A DNA stretch of 64,000 nucleotides from Bacillus sp. FJAT-28004 (GTDB lineage: Bacteria > Bacillota > Bacilli > Paenibacillales > Paenibacillaceae). The notes beneath the pieces are model-generated. The model searched no databases and was not told the origin of the DNA. It worked only from the letters and a program-made list of their open reading frames with translations. Numbering within the stretch: position 1 is the first letter of the stretch; every line of letters begins with the position of its first letter. The DNA is taken from NCBI RefSeq assembly GCF_001280845.1, contig NZ_LGHP01000004.1, positions 251,261 through 315,260 of the forward strand. Reading direction: 5' to 3'. Of the stretch, positions 8,233 through 16,510 are shown piece by piece. A program made the translations under genes and the position numbers.

Positions 8233-9266
8233 AACGCTCCTCCTTGCTTCAGCTTCCGCCTATGCAGCAAGTATGCAAAAAAAGGCGCTCCAAGCAGAGC
8301 AGTAACAACACCAAGCGGTATTTCCTTGGGCGTCAGCGCCATACGTGCAAGCGTATCAGCCCATAAGATGAATATACCTCCACCGATAGCTGATAAAGGG
8401 GTAATTAAGCGATAGTCCGGACCAACTAGCAACCGAATGAGATGGGGCACCACGAGTCCAACGAAACCGATCACACCTGAAACAGAGACAGCTGCTGCTG
8501 TTAGTAGTGTCGAGCTGATTAAGACGATTAGCTTCGTTTTCTCGACATGTATGCCTAGATGCGCTGCATGCCGTTCCCCCAGCACAAATAAATTGAGCGA
8601 TTGCCCGTATGCGAGCAGAAGAGGGAATCCTATCGCAAGAAAAGGAATAAGCATATACACATGATCCCAGCTGCGCATCGCAAGCGAGCCCATTAACCAG
8701 AACAATATTTGATTCACGACCCCCTCCGACATGGATACCATGAATGATACGAAAGCGCCAAGAAAAGACTGGATGATAACTCCTGATAGAATCAGCGTTT
8801 CAATATGTATAATGCCCTTGTTGCGAGAGAGCCAAAAAACACCAAGCAGCGTAATTGTCCCTGTAACGAAGGCAACTAACGGTATCGTCCACATGCCAAG
8901 CGCCGACTGTAATCCGAATAAGATAATAAATGATGCACCTACTGAGCTCCCCGAAGAGACTCCTAAAGTATAAGGATCAGCAAGCGGATTTCGAAGCACC
9001 CCTTGAAAGCCGGTACCTGCAAGCGCAAGGCATGCTCCAACGAGGACGGCAAGCAAAATACGCGACAGACGTACTTGCGTGACTATTGCTATTTCAGTAG
9101 GCGTATAAGGAACTGCGTTATTAGCAAGCCACGGCAACTGATGAAGCAAAATACCCCATACGTCTCGAATGGAAATACCAGCCGAGCCAATGGATAAACT
9201 TACAACGATAGAAACAGCAAGAAGGAGCATAGCTGCTCCTCCATACCAAACTAATTTATAGGTCAT
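8229..9266 (-). CDS. btuC: Cobalamin ABC transporter permease BtuC (FecCD family)
   Basis: A 345-residue permease with about ten membrane helices. Family hallmarks are RLSRILLAVLVGACLALAG at about residue 65, NPLADPYTLGVSSGSSVGA, and GFVGLVVPHLIRLLVGPDYR near residue 260, the loop that docks the ATPase. It lies two bases after btuF and overlaps btuD by four bases. Like btuD it could carry siderophores by family alone; the operon makes corrinoid uptake by far the best reading. Confidence 0.92.
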   Translation of the reverse strand: MTYKLVWYGGAAMLLLAVSIVVSLSIGSAGISIRDVWGILLHQLPWLANNAVPYTPTEIAIVTQVRLSRILLAVLVGACLALAGTGFQGVLRNPLADPYTLGVSSGSSVGASFIILFGLQSALGMWTIPLVAFVTGTITLLGVFWLSRNKGIIHIETLILSGVIIQSFLGAFVSFMVSMSEGVVNQILFWLMGSLAMRSWDHVYMLIPFLAIGFPLLLAYGQSLNLFVLGERHAAHLGIHVEKTKLIVLISSTLLTAAAVSVSGVIGFVGLVVPHLIRLLVGPDYRLITPLSAIGGGIFILWADTLARMALTPKEIPLGVVTALLGAPFFAYLLHRRKLKQGGAL

Positions 9267-9268
9267 AA

Positions 9269-10261
9269 TTATTTTACGAGATCCGGGTGAATGACTTTCG
9301 CAAGCTCCAGCAAACCATCAGCAAGTCTCGGCCCGACACGAACAAGAGGGTCCTCTGTAACGGCATGCATTTGCTTATTTTTCACCGCGTCAATGACATT
9401 CCAGCCTGGACGACTTTCAATGCCAGCAACAATCGGATTCGGGTCCTCCTTCAAAGCAGGGTAGATAATAAACTCGGGATTCTGAGTGACAATAGCTTCT
9501 GCACTTACCTCATACCAGCCTGGGTTAGCTCCTGCAACATTCATGCCACCTGCAAGTGCCAGCAGTTCATCAAGGAATGTACCAGATCCAACCGTCCAGC
9601 CCGGAGAAAACTCTAAATATACTTTCTTCTTTTCTGCATCCTTAACTGCATCCGATACTTGTTGCTTCACCGAAAGCATGTGGTCTGCAACCTTTGCCGC
9701 TTCGGATTGTTTATTCATAATATGACCTAAATTTTCGATTTTGGCAATAACTGCATCATACGTGAGTGGGTCTGTTGCGTATACCGGAATTTTCAACTCT
9801 CGAAGCTTGGTGATTGCATCACCATTCATAGACGTAGACGCGAGCACGAGATCGGGATTAAGAGCCGCAACAGCTTCAATATTGGTTGTCATATCTCCAA
9901 CCTTAGTCTTGGCAGCAGCCTCCTCTGGGAAGTTACTCGACTCGTCAACACCAACAACTAGGTCACCAGAGCCGATTGCATAAATGGCTTCCGTTTCACT
10001 AGGAGCAAGCGAAACAATTTTAGTTGGTTCTTGCTCGAACGTAATTTCCGTACCCGTGTCATCCTTTAAGGTTAACGGATAAACCGTCGATTTATTAGCT
10101 GTAGATGGCTCATTAGTAGCAGTCTGACCAGCATTATTCGTTGTTTCGTTAGGCTCATTAACAGTGTCCTTATTCGCTCCGCATGCTCCAGTGAACACGA
10201 GCATCGCTACTAATAACACGCCTATCAGCATTTTCATTTTGCTCTTAATCAATCCATTCAT
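9269..10261 (-). CDS. btuF: Cobalamin-binding lipoprotein BtuF
   Basis: A solute-binding lipoprotein of 330 residues for the BtuCD importer. The signal peptide ends in a lipobox FTGAC at about residues 23-27, so the mature protein is lipid-anchored outside the membrane. A Thr/Asn-rich linker follows, then two lobes typical of the TroA/BtuF fold, with IVSLAPSETEAIYAIG at the start of the first lobe. The ATG at 10261 is preceded by AGGAGGAG. It is the first gene of the nine-gene corrinoid operon and sits 32 bases behind the leader terminator. Confidence 0.92.
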   Translation of the reverse strand: MNGLIKSKMKMLIGVLLVAMLVFTGACGANKDTVNEPNETTNNAGQTATNEPSTANKSTVYPLTLKDDTGTEITFEQEPTKIVSLAPSETEAIYAIGSGDLVVGVDESSNFPEEAAAKTKVGDMTTNIEAVAALNPDLVLASTSMNGDAITKLRELKIPVYATDPLTYDAVIAKIENLGHIMNKQSEAAKVADHMLSVKQQVSDAVKDAEKKKVYLEFSPGWTVGSGTFLDELLALAGGMNVAGANPGWYEVSAEAIVTQNPEFIIYPALKEDPNPIVAGIESRPGWNVIDAVKNKQMHAVTEDPLVRVGPRLADGLLELAKVIHPDLVK

Positions 10262-10292
10262 TTTCCCTTACTCCTCCTGTTCGTTTATCGTA

Positions 10293-10331
10293 TAAAAAAA
10301 TAGCATCCCTGACCTTATGCCAGAAATGCTA
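10293..10331 (-). terminator. Leader terminator/attenuator upstream of btuF
   Basis: On the minus strand the bases form UAGCAUUU CUGGC, a five-base loop, GUCAG GGAUGCUA, then seven U residues: a 13-pair hairpin (with some G-U pairs) plus U-tract. It is placed 5' of the first operon gene, about 32 bases before btuF, so it looks like the off-state of a transcription-attenuation leader. The obvious expectation for a cobalamin operon is a cobalamin riboswitch, but I cannot find the conserved B12 box (GCCACUG) in the 400 bases upstream. Confidence 0.8.
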
Positions 10332-10597
10332 GTATACGCTTCTTCTAATTAGGCTAAGCGAATAGCTTCTCCAACAATCATCCTATCATGCAAGCAAAGA
10401 TATCCTGCAACTATGCTCATTCATCATCTATGAAATGATCCGTTGTTACTATACAACGTCTTGATAAATTTGTCTAATGACATCCATACCATTATCCTGC
10501 CGATGATGAACGTTCTGCTACACTCATTTGCCGCATAGGTAACGTAATGGGTCTATTTTCATGACGTTCTTCATCCTAATTTATGCTTAGCACGCTT
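10332..10597 (-). promoter_or_regulatory. Putative btuF leader region, class not recognised
   Basis: About 270 bases between the repeat pair and the leader terminator contain no gene. On the minus strand I see a perfect 6-pair hairpin CGTTGT-N6-ACAACG (10441-10458) and an imperfect pairing of AAGCTATTCGCTTAGC (10354-10369) with a nearby AGAAGCG. Either could belong to a sensing domain that competes with the terminator. No known riboswitch signature (B12 box, T-box, S-box, PyrR) is evident. The role is inferred only from its position between promoter-side sequence and a 5' terminator. Confidence 0.4.
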
Positions 10598-10599
10598 AA

Positions 10600-10672
10600 G
10601 CTTGACCCTAACGGACCTAGATGACACTATTTACGATAATAAATGTCAAATTGGATTCTAACGGACAACAGA
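10600..10672. repeat. Direct repeat pair CTAACGGAC, 50-base spacing
   Basis: CTAACGGAC occurs at 10608-10616 and again at 10658-10666 on the plus strand, exactly 50 bases apart, with an AT-rich, partly self-complementary stretch between (TGACACTATTTA against TAAATGTCA). Intergenic elements built on TAACGGAC units are, to my knowledge, common in Paenibacillus genomes. The element lies between the divergent btuF leader and the YtkA-like gene, so it may hold or disrupt promoters of either; a TTGACA-N17-TGTCAT string on the minus strand is inside it. Confidence 0.5.
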
Positions 10673-10720
10673 TTCGTTATTAAATGAAATCACAATTCGC
10701 AAGGAGGTACTTTCCTAAAT

Positions 10721-11164
10721 ATGAAAACAGAACAAAAACCGAATTTTAATCTGATAAAATTCTCCCTCCTTTTATTGGTTTTGGCCGTTGTCGTTGGCGT
10801 AGTTTTCACTTGGCTCCGCAAAGGCGATGAATTATCGCCACCTATAACGGAGCATCGTTTCGACAATGGTGAAGCTACGTGGTCCATCGACGCTTATCCA
10901 GCCAAGGTGCTTCACAACAATCTCTTTAAAATCGAGCTAACTGATCTCTCCGGTGCCCCATTGCTAGGTGCTGAGATGTCAGTCAAGCTTGAAATGCTGG
11001 ATATGGTATGCGGCGATTATGAATTTAAAATGACGGAAGCTGCTCCAGGGACCTATACAGGCGAAGGCGTGCCGCTGATGGCTGGTACATGGAAAGCGAC
11101 TTTAACACTTAAGACGGGTGATCATACGTATACCATCAATAGAATGCTGCGAGCGGTTCATTAG
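10721..11164 (+). CDS. YtkA/FixH-like membrane-anchored protein
   Basis: A 147-residue protein with one N-terminal membrane helix (residues 13-33, FSLLLLVLAVVVGVVFTWL) and an outside-facing beta-sandwich ending in PLMAGTWKATLTL, the signature of the YtkA-like/FixH domain. FixH proteins take part in copper delivery and assembly of respiratory oxidases. It is convergent with the SafE-like gene, the two stops being only four bases apart, and near a CopA/FixI-type ATPase. The single Cys (MVCGDYE) is not a copper motif. The start ATG has AAGGAGGT 12 bases upstream, a little far but the only good box. Confidence 0.75.
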   Translation: MKTEQKPNFNLIKFSLLLLVLAVVVGVVFTWLRKGDELSPPITEHRFDNGEATWSIDAYPAKVLHNNLFKIELTDLSGAPLLGAEMSVKLEMLDMVCGDYEFKMTEAAPGTYTGEGVPLMAGTWKATLTLKTGDHTYTINRMLRAVH

Positions 11165-11168
11165 CAAA

Positions 11169-11855
11169 CTACCAAAGCCATGGATTAATCGACGGGATTA
11201 CGCCATTCACCGCAAGCCCTCGCAAAATCGAAATGACACCAACGGCAACTGCCGTCACTACGCTTGCTTTGCGCATAAATCGCCGCCATTTTTTATTGGC
11301 GAAGGCAGCAATTGAGGCGGCGGCTGCTAAAGCTGGGAAGGTCGATAAACCAAACAAAGCCATGACAGCAGCTCCTTCAATTCCTGAGCCGGTGGAAGCT
11401 GCCGTCATCTGCATCGCATAGGTTAAGCCGCAAGGCAAAAATCCGAACGCTATTCCCGTGGCGAGCAAATGGATCGTTTCCTGCTTCGAAGAACGATGGG
11501 CTCCGCCTACCAATCTTTTGTGGAGGAAGCTAGACAATCTTTGCATTAGCGGCAGCTGAAATCTTCGCCAAAGCCACAGTAGTAAGAAACAGCCGCCGAT
11601 AATGGAAGCCAATCCTTGAACACCTGCAAATTTACCTGCCACATCGACAAAAGAACCCACCGTTCCCATCACAGCCCCTAGCAAGGAATAGGAGAAGACG
11701 CGTCCTGTATTATATAGAAGCATTGATTTCTTAACTGTCGCTGAGGAATTTAATGAAACGGTTGACACGATCCCTCCGCACATACCAATACAATGAGGTG
11801 CGCTGAACAAGCCGGTTAATATAATGAAGCCAATCAGCTGCCAAGTCAACGTCAT
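11169..11855 (-). CDS. SafE/UreH-type membrane protein, probable copper-oxidase assembly partner
   Basis: A 228-residue protein with about six membrane helices. The first, LIGFIILTGLFSAPHCIGMCGGIV, has the family hallmark HCIGMCGG, where His, Met and Cys could ligate a metal; a second conserved turn is GFLPCGLTYAMQM. The family is annotated as sulfite exporter TauE/SafE or UreH-like, and in cytochrome oxidase gene clusters it accompanies FixH and FixI. Its ATG overlaps the copA stop (ATGA), so it is translated with the copper ATPase. A role in metal handling is inferred from the motif and the coupling. Confidence 0.8.
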   Translation of the reverse strand: MTLTWQLIGFIILTGLFSAPHCIGMCGGIVSTVSLNSSATVKKSMLLYNTGRVFSYSLLGAVMGTVGSFVDVAGKFAGVQGLASIIGGCFLLLWLWRRFQLPLMQRLSSFLHKRLVGGAHRSSKQETIHLLATGIAFGFLPCGLTYAMQMTAASTGSGIEGAAVMALFGLSTFPALAAAASIAAFANKKWRRFMRKASVVTAVAVGVISILRGLAVNGVIPSINPWLW

Positions 11856-14158
11856 CTGTTTGCACCAACTCGGCTGTGGCTATGCAGCTGGCCGGATAGC
11901 CGAAGCGCGTTACCTACGACCGATACTGAGCTTAGCGCCATAGCCGTTCCAGCCATCCAAGGTTCAAGCAGTCCAAAAGCAGCGAAAGGAATGACAATGA
12001 CATTGTATAGGAAAGCAAACGTTAGATTTTGACGCACATTCCGAATCGTTAATCGGCTAATTCGAATAGCTTCGGGAATGGCATGCAACCGTGAGAAAAG
12101 CAAAGTCATATGACCTGCGCTAAGCGCTGCGTCCGTGCCTTCCCCCATCGCTAAACCAACATCCGCAGCGGCTAGTGCCGGTGCGTCATTCCAGCCATCC
12201 CCTGCCATAGCCACTCGTTTGCCTCGCCGCTTTAACTGCTCCACCAATGCCAGCTTGCCCTCTGGCATCATGGAAGCATGTATATTCGAAATGCCAACCG
12301 CTTTGGCTGCAGCAAGTGCCGGTGCCTTGTGATCGCCTGTTGCTAAAACAGCAGAAACACCTAAATTTTTAAGCTCTTTTATCGTTTCTCTGGCGTTATC
12401 CTTAATCTTATCGCTAAAGGCAATTGCACCCGCAACTTGATCCTCAATTGCTAAATACAGAACCGTTTCACCTAAATCCTCACGCTGCTTTGCAAATGCA
12501 GTGACATCGCCGCTCAGCGTCCATTGACGTTCTGCTGCAAATCGAGCGTTCCCGATAGCGAAGCGTTGCTCCTCAATGATAGCTTCAACGCCTCCGCCTG
12601 GCGTAAATACATGATGACTGGAAGCTGGAATAATAAGCCCTAGCCTGCTAGCTTCCTTCTCGATAGCTCTTGAAAGTGGATGAGTGGCTTCCGCTTCTGC
12701 GGCAGCTGCCAGTCTCAACAATGCATTCCGGCTTCCTTTTATTGTAAGTGAAGCGCTAATATGCGGCTTGCCTTCCGTTAAAGTACCTGTTTTATCAAAA
12801 ATGATCGTTTGAATACTTGCTAAACGTTCAAGCGCACCCGCTTCCTTCGTAATAATGCCTTGCTTAGCGAGTCTGCTCGCAGCGATGACAAGCGAGATCG
12901 GTGCAGCTAGACCAAGTGCACATGGGCAGGCCGCTAATAAAACAGCAATGCCACAGATGAATGCTCGGCTCCAATTCCCCGGTTCAAGAAATAATCCCCA
13001 CATGACAACCGTTGCTATTGCGAAGAGAAGCATAACCGGAACAAACCAGCTTGCAGCCGCATCTACATTTCGCTGAATGGCTGATTTCGACCGCTGTGCT
13101 TGACGGACAAGCTCTTGTATCCGATTCAGCATCGTATCATGTCCTGCTGCCTTCGTTCGAATGCGAAGCTGCGAGCTTTCATTCCAAGTCCCAGCCCACA
13201 CTTGATCGCCTTCTCGCTTCACAATCGGCAGACTCTCACCTGTGAGCAACGATTCATTCGTCGCTGAGTGTCCGCCGCAAACAATGCCATCAACAGGAAT
13301 CGTTTCTCCTGCCTGTACGATAACAATATCGCCGGCTCTTACGAATTCCGTCTGAATACGGATCACTTCACCTGCTCGTTCAACAGCAGCCGTCTGACTT
13401 TGCAGCTTGCCAAAGCCGTCCGAACCGCGCTGCGCCCGCAGCGAAGCGGATACCTCTATGTACTTGCCTAACAGCACAGCAGTAATCACGACAGCAGAAG
13501 TTTCAAAATACAAGGGCGGTGCATGAGCAGCCGCCTCGGTGAGAGGACGAAATAAACCGTTCTGAAAAACGACATAATGACTGTATAAATAGGCGGCTGT
13601 TGTTCCTATGACAACTAACACATCCATATTGGCGCTTCGCTCGCGAACAGCATGATACGCACCAAAATAAAAAGGCAAGCCTACTGCAAATTGAATAATC
13701 GTAGCAAGAATGAGCTGCAGCCATGGGAGAGTCAGCCAAGCTGGCAAATAATCCAGCATCGGCCTTAATAACGGCAGATGCTGCATCATGCCCGTTAATA
13801 ACGGCAACGTAAGCGATGCTGATGCTATTAGCCGGAGCTTCAATACTCGATGCTCCTTAAACAATCCTTCCTTAGCGGTCTCATTAAGCAGCGCCTCAAA
13901 GCCTAATTGCTTAACGCGCTCAGCAATTTGCTTAGCTCCAAGCCGCTCAGGCTTAAACTGGACCCAAGCGGTCCGAAGCGGAAAGCTGACTGCCGCCATC
14001 TGAACGCCATCCATTTTGCTGACAGCTTTCTCAATTCTAGCCGCGCAAGCTGAGCAGCTCATACCTTGAACCGCAAAATCTATCGTAAGGTCGCTATCTA
14101 CTCCCTGATTATCATTTGCCTGCTCCAATTGATGCACCCGCCCTTCATTCATCGCCAT
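11852..14158 (-). CDS. copA: Copper-translocating P1B-type ATPase (CopA/FixI-like)
   Basis: A 768-residue heavy-metal P-type ATPase. One N-terminal HMA domain carries the Cu site GMSCSACAARIEKA at about residues 33-46. The actuator loop has LLTGES, the sixth helix region has the copper-type ion motif ACPCALGL, the phosphorylated Asp lies in FDKTGTLTEGKP, and the hinge is GDGWNDAPAL near residue 645. CPC points to Cu+ (or Ag+). The pairing with a SafE-like protein and a YtkA/FixH-like protein suggests copper loading of an oxidase rather than plain detoxification; no CopZ chaperone or CsoR repressor gene is nearby. Confidence 0.93.
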   Translation of the reverse strand: MAMNEGRVHQLEQANDNQGVDSDLTIDFAVQGMSCSACAARIEKAVSKMDGVQMAAVSFPLRTAWVQFKPERLGAKQIAERVKQLGFEALLNETAKEGLFKEHRVLKLRLIASASLTLPLLTGMMQHLPLLRPMLDYLPAWLTLPWLQLILATIIQFAVGLPFYFGAYHAVRERSANMDVLVVIGTTAAYLYSHYVVFQNGLFRPLTEAAAHAPPLYFETSAVVITAVLLGKYIEVSASLRAQRGSDGFGKLQSQTAAVERAGEVIRIQTEFVRAGDIVIVQAGETIPVDGIVCGGHSATNESLLTGESLPIVKREGDQVWAGTWNESSQLRIRTKAAGHDTMLNRIQELVRQAQRSKSAIQRNVDAAASWFVPVMLLFAIATVVMWGLFLEPGNWSRAFICGIAVLLAACPCALGLAAPISLVIAASRLAKQGIITKEAGALERLASIQTIIFDKTGTLTEGKPHISASLTIKGSRNALLRLAAAAEAEATHPLSRAIEKEASRLGLIIPASSHHVFTPGGGVEAIIEEQRFAIGNARFAAERQWTLSGDVTAFAKQREDLGETVLYLAIEDQVAGAIAFSDKIKDNARETIKELKNLGVSAVLATGDHKAPALAAAKAVGISNIHASMMPEGKLALVEQLKRRGKRVAMAGDGWNDAPALAAADVGLAMGEGTDAALSAGHMTLLFSRLHAIPEAIRISRLTIRNVRQNLTFAFLYNVIVIPFAAFGLLEPWMAGTAMALSSVSVVGNALRLSGQLHSHSRVGANR

Positions 14159-14224
14159 TTAATGCCTGTACCTCTGCGTTAAACTATATGACGGGCAAGC
14201 CAATTGCATGATTGGAACATCTGG

Positions 14225-16096
14225 TTACATTCTATTCGGCGCAGGAATTCCCAAAATATGAAGCGCATCCTGCATCGTTTGCTTATAACGCTCGGTGAGC
14301 CATATACGCAAGCTTCTCGCTGAGCCCTCAGCCTTTAGAATCGGACAGGTTGCGTAGAAATGATTGAACAACGCGGAAAGCTCATATACATACGTGCAAA
14401 GCTGGTTAGGTGACAGCTCCTTAACAGCCGTTTGCAGCGTCTCAGGCCAATAAGCTAATTGTCTCAGCAATGAATGCTCTTGGATCTCAAGCTCGCTACT
14501 CTCAGCTAGAGCTTGCGGGTTGAATTCAGATACGCCTGCCCTCTTCAAAATACTGCTGGAGCGCGCATACGTATACATCAGATAAACGCCAGTATTGCCG
14601 GAAATCTCTGTTGCTTGATCAAGATCAAATACAACCTCTGTCTGCAAATGAAAACGAAGCAAGTAATAACGAATCGATGCTGCTGCAATTGTACGACTTG
14701 CCAAGCCGCCTTTACGGGATCGTTTCACATCAATGATTTGTTCCATTCTCACCAAGAAATCCGCTATTTTTATGCCGATTCCTTGTCTCCCTGACATTGC
14801 GTAAGCATGCTTGCCATCTGTCGTATCGATACCCAGACCTTTTGCCGTATTCGGACTTAGAGCAACAACTCCGTAGCTGACATGCTTAAGCTGCTCTGCT
14901 TGTTCTTGAAAGCCTAAAGCAAGCAAAGCTTGTTTAACCATTGCCTGTGGATACTCTTGTCTCTGATCAATAACATTAATGACCATATCAGCATGACCGA
15001 TTTTTTTCCTTACACCGCTCGTATGTGTTGACCATAGACGATCTGAAAATTTTTGGTAACGGAAATCGTTTTCGAGCAATCCAAACTTCCAGAGGTGGTA
15101 AGCAATGTCTTTGGCTGTATATGTCAAAATACCATTCGAACGAACGAGCACCTTATCCGCATGGAACTCGGATTGCTCCTCTGCTTTCCCTTTATCATCA
15201 GGATGCTTCAGTACATAACAGCCCTTCAGCTTTCCTTCGGTCTCCTTGCGGAAAATTCCTGTCGACTGCAGCAGCTCAAACGCGCGAGCCCAAAAGCCTT
15301 CACGCACAATATTGCTCTCCCACACCAGAACATCATACGTAATTCCAAATTGCTTCATTTCCTCTACGTGCTCGCGTACAATTCGTTCTGCAACCAGTAA
15401 GCCCATCCATGCCACGTTCGAATGGCCTTCCTCCAGCTCGGTAAGAACCTTCGTACGTTGTTCAAGCAATTCAGGCTGCTCTTTATAAGCTCTATTAATG
15501 CTTGAATACGTATCCCAGCAAAAATCTCCAAAACGCTCATAAGGCAGCACCGACTTCGTCTGTAAAATGCCTACTACCGTATCGGCTAATTGGTTGCCGA
15601 GATCATCAATGTAGTTATGCACCTCTACCTGATGCCCCGTTCTTCTGAGCATTCGCGCAATCGTATCGCCAACGCAGGAATTACGTAAATGACCAATATG
15701 CGCTGATTTATTTGGATTGATGGATGTATGCTCAACAAGTACTTTTTTGTTAACAGTCATTTTCTGCGAAGCAAGCTGATCCGTATTCGCTGCCCACCAT
15801 GACCAATTCATATGAAAGTTAAGAAAACCGGGAGAAGCAATTTCAATTGTTTTAATGGATGAGGAAAGACTCGGATGCACCAATAGTTTTTGTTTGAAGT
15901 CGCCTGCAATCAAAGAAGGTGCACGTTTTAAAAGTTTTGCAAGCTGCATGGCAATATTGCTGCTATAATCGCCATGCGCTAAGTTAACGGGATGCTCGAC
16001 CGCAATTTTAAGATTTTCAGGTCGCTCTGTATGTCCCTCTTCCAGCATGTCTTTCGTAATTTCTTCAATTGCCCCAATAATTAGCTCATGAATCAT
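14225..16096 (-). CDS. argS: Arginyl-tRNA synthetase
   Basis: A class I synthetase of 623 residues charging tRNA-Arg. An N-terminal Add-1 domain opens the protein; the HIGH motif occurs as NPNKSAHIGHLRNS at about residues 128-141; the DALR anticodon-binding domain closes it. The second signature is degenerate (YAMSGRQG in place of KMSKS). Many ArgRS lack the KMSKS lysine and instead keep a Lys just before HIGH, and such a Lys is present here. The ATG at 16096 follows AAAGGAGG. Expression is under the T-box leader immediately upstream. Confidence 0.95.
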   Translation of the reverse strand: MIHELIIGAIEEITKDMLEEGHTERPENLKIAVEHPVNLAHGDYSSNIAMQLAKLLKRAPSLIAGDFKQKLLVHPSLSSSIKTIEIASPGFLNFHMNWSWWAANTDQLASQKMTVNKKVLVEHTSINPNKSAHIGHLRNSCVGDTIARMLRRTGHQVEVHNYIDDLGNQLADTVVGILQTKSVLPYERFGDFCWDTYSSINRAYKEQPELLEQRTKVLTELEEGHSNVAWMGLLVAERIVREHVEEMKQFGITYDVLVWESNIVREGFWARAFELLQSTGIFRKETEGKLKGCYVLKHPDDKGKAEEQSEFHADKVLVRSNGILTYTAKDIAYHLWKFGLLENDFRYQKFSDRLWSTHTSGVRKKIGHADMVINVIDQRQEYPQAMVKQALLALGFQEQAEQLKHVSYGVVALSPNTAKGLGIDTTDGKHAYAMSGRQGIGIKIADFLVRMEQIIDVKRSRKGGLASRTIAAASIRYYLLRFHLQTEVVFDLDQATEISGNTGVYLMYTYARSSSILKRAGVSEFNPQALAESSELEIQEHSLLRQLAYWPETLQTAVKELSPNQLCTYVYELSALFNHFYATCPILKAEGSARSLRIWLTERYKQTMQDALHILGIPAPNRM

Positions 16097-16119
16097 TGTA
16101 ACTCCTCCTTTGATTAAAA

Positions 16120-16372
16120 ATAAAAAAGGCCCCCGTCTCTAAAATAAGAGACGAGAGCCATAAAGATCCCGTGGTACCACTCTAAGTGCCAAGCCTGATT
16201 ACAGCTTGACCCCTCGTTTTCGTAACGGTCTATGACCGGATTTGCCTACTACTGTACGTTCGGTTCGGCAAACCATTTCATGGGCCCGCTTCATCTAAGA
16301 CATCCGTACCGGCTTCCACTGACCCGGCTCGCTGCAACTATCGGTCTTAGACTACTGTCCCAATCGCTAATG
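16120..16372 (-). promoter_or_regulatory. T-box leader (tRNA-Arg sensing) of argS
   Basis: On the minus strand the T-box proper reads AGAGTGGTACCACGGG (16168-16184); its UGGU pairs with the uncharged tRNA acceptor end. Downstream is the terminator, a hairpin of GTCTCT/AGAGAC extended by GGCTC/GGGCC ending in six U (16120-16158). Upstream, Stem I has a clear helix TCTAAGAC/GTCTTAGA (16344-16351 with 16294-16301), a distal GAGCCGGG...GGAAGCCGG, and below it the specifier loop, where CGG, an Arg codon, lies at 16286-16288. Uncharged tRNA-Arg would favour readthrough into argS. Confidence 0.92.
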
Positions 16373-16403
16373 TTGTTATTTCCAAATAATATGCTTAGAA
16401 GTA

Positions 16404-16432
16404 TTTATACAGGATGTGAATAGCGGTGTCAA
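16404..16432 (-). promoter_or_regulatory. Sigma-A promoter of the argS T-box leader
   Basis: Minus strand TTGACA (16427-16432), 17-base spacer, TATAAA (16404-16409). The -35 is perfect and the -10 has five of six consensus bases. Transcription would begin near 16397, about 25 bases before Stem I, which fits a T-box leader of normal length. Confidence 0.85.
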
Positions 16433-16510
16433 GTTGCTTTTCAATTTGGAATATAGTAGAATCCGAATTAGAACACATGTTCCTATTTTTATTAGAAGGA
16501 GTTGCACCTT

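Noticed and set aside
10262..10720. Cobalamin riboswitch of a standard class
   Set aside because: Expected by context, but the B12 box and neighbouring conserved core were not found on the minus strand, so only an unclassified leader and terminator are reported.
16232..16423. 63-codon plus-strand frame in the argS leader
   Set aside because: It overlies the T-box Stem I and promoter on the opposite strand and has no ribosome binding site.
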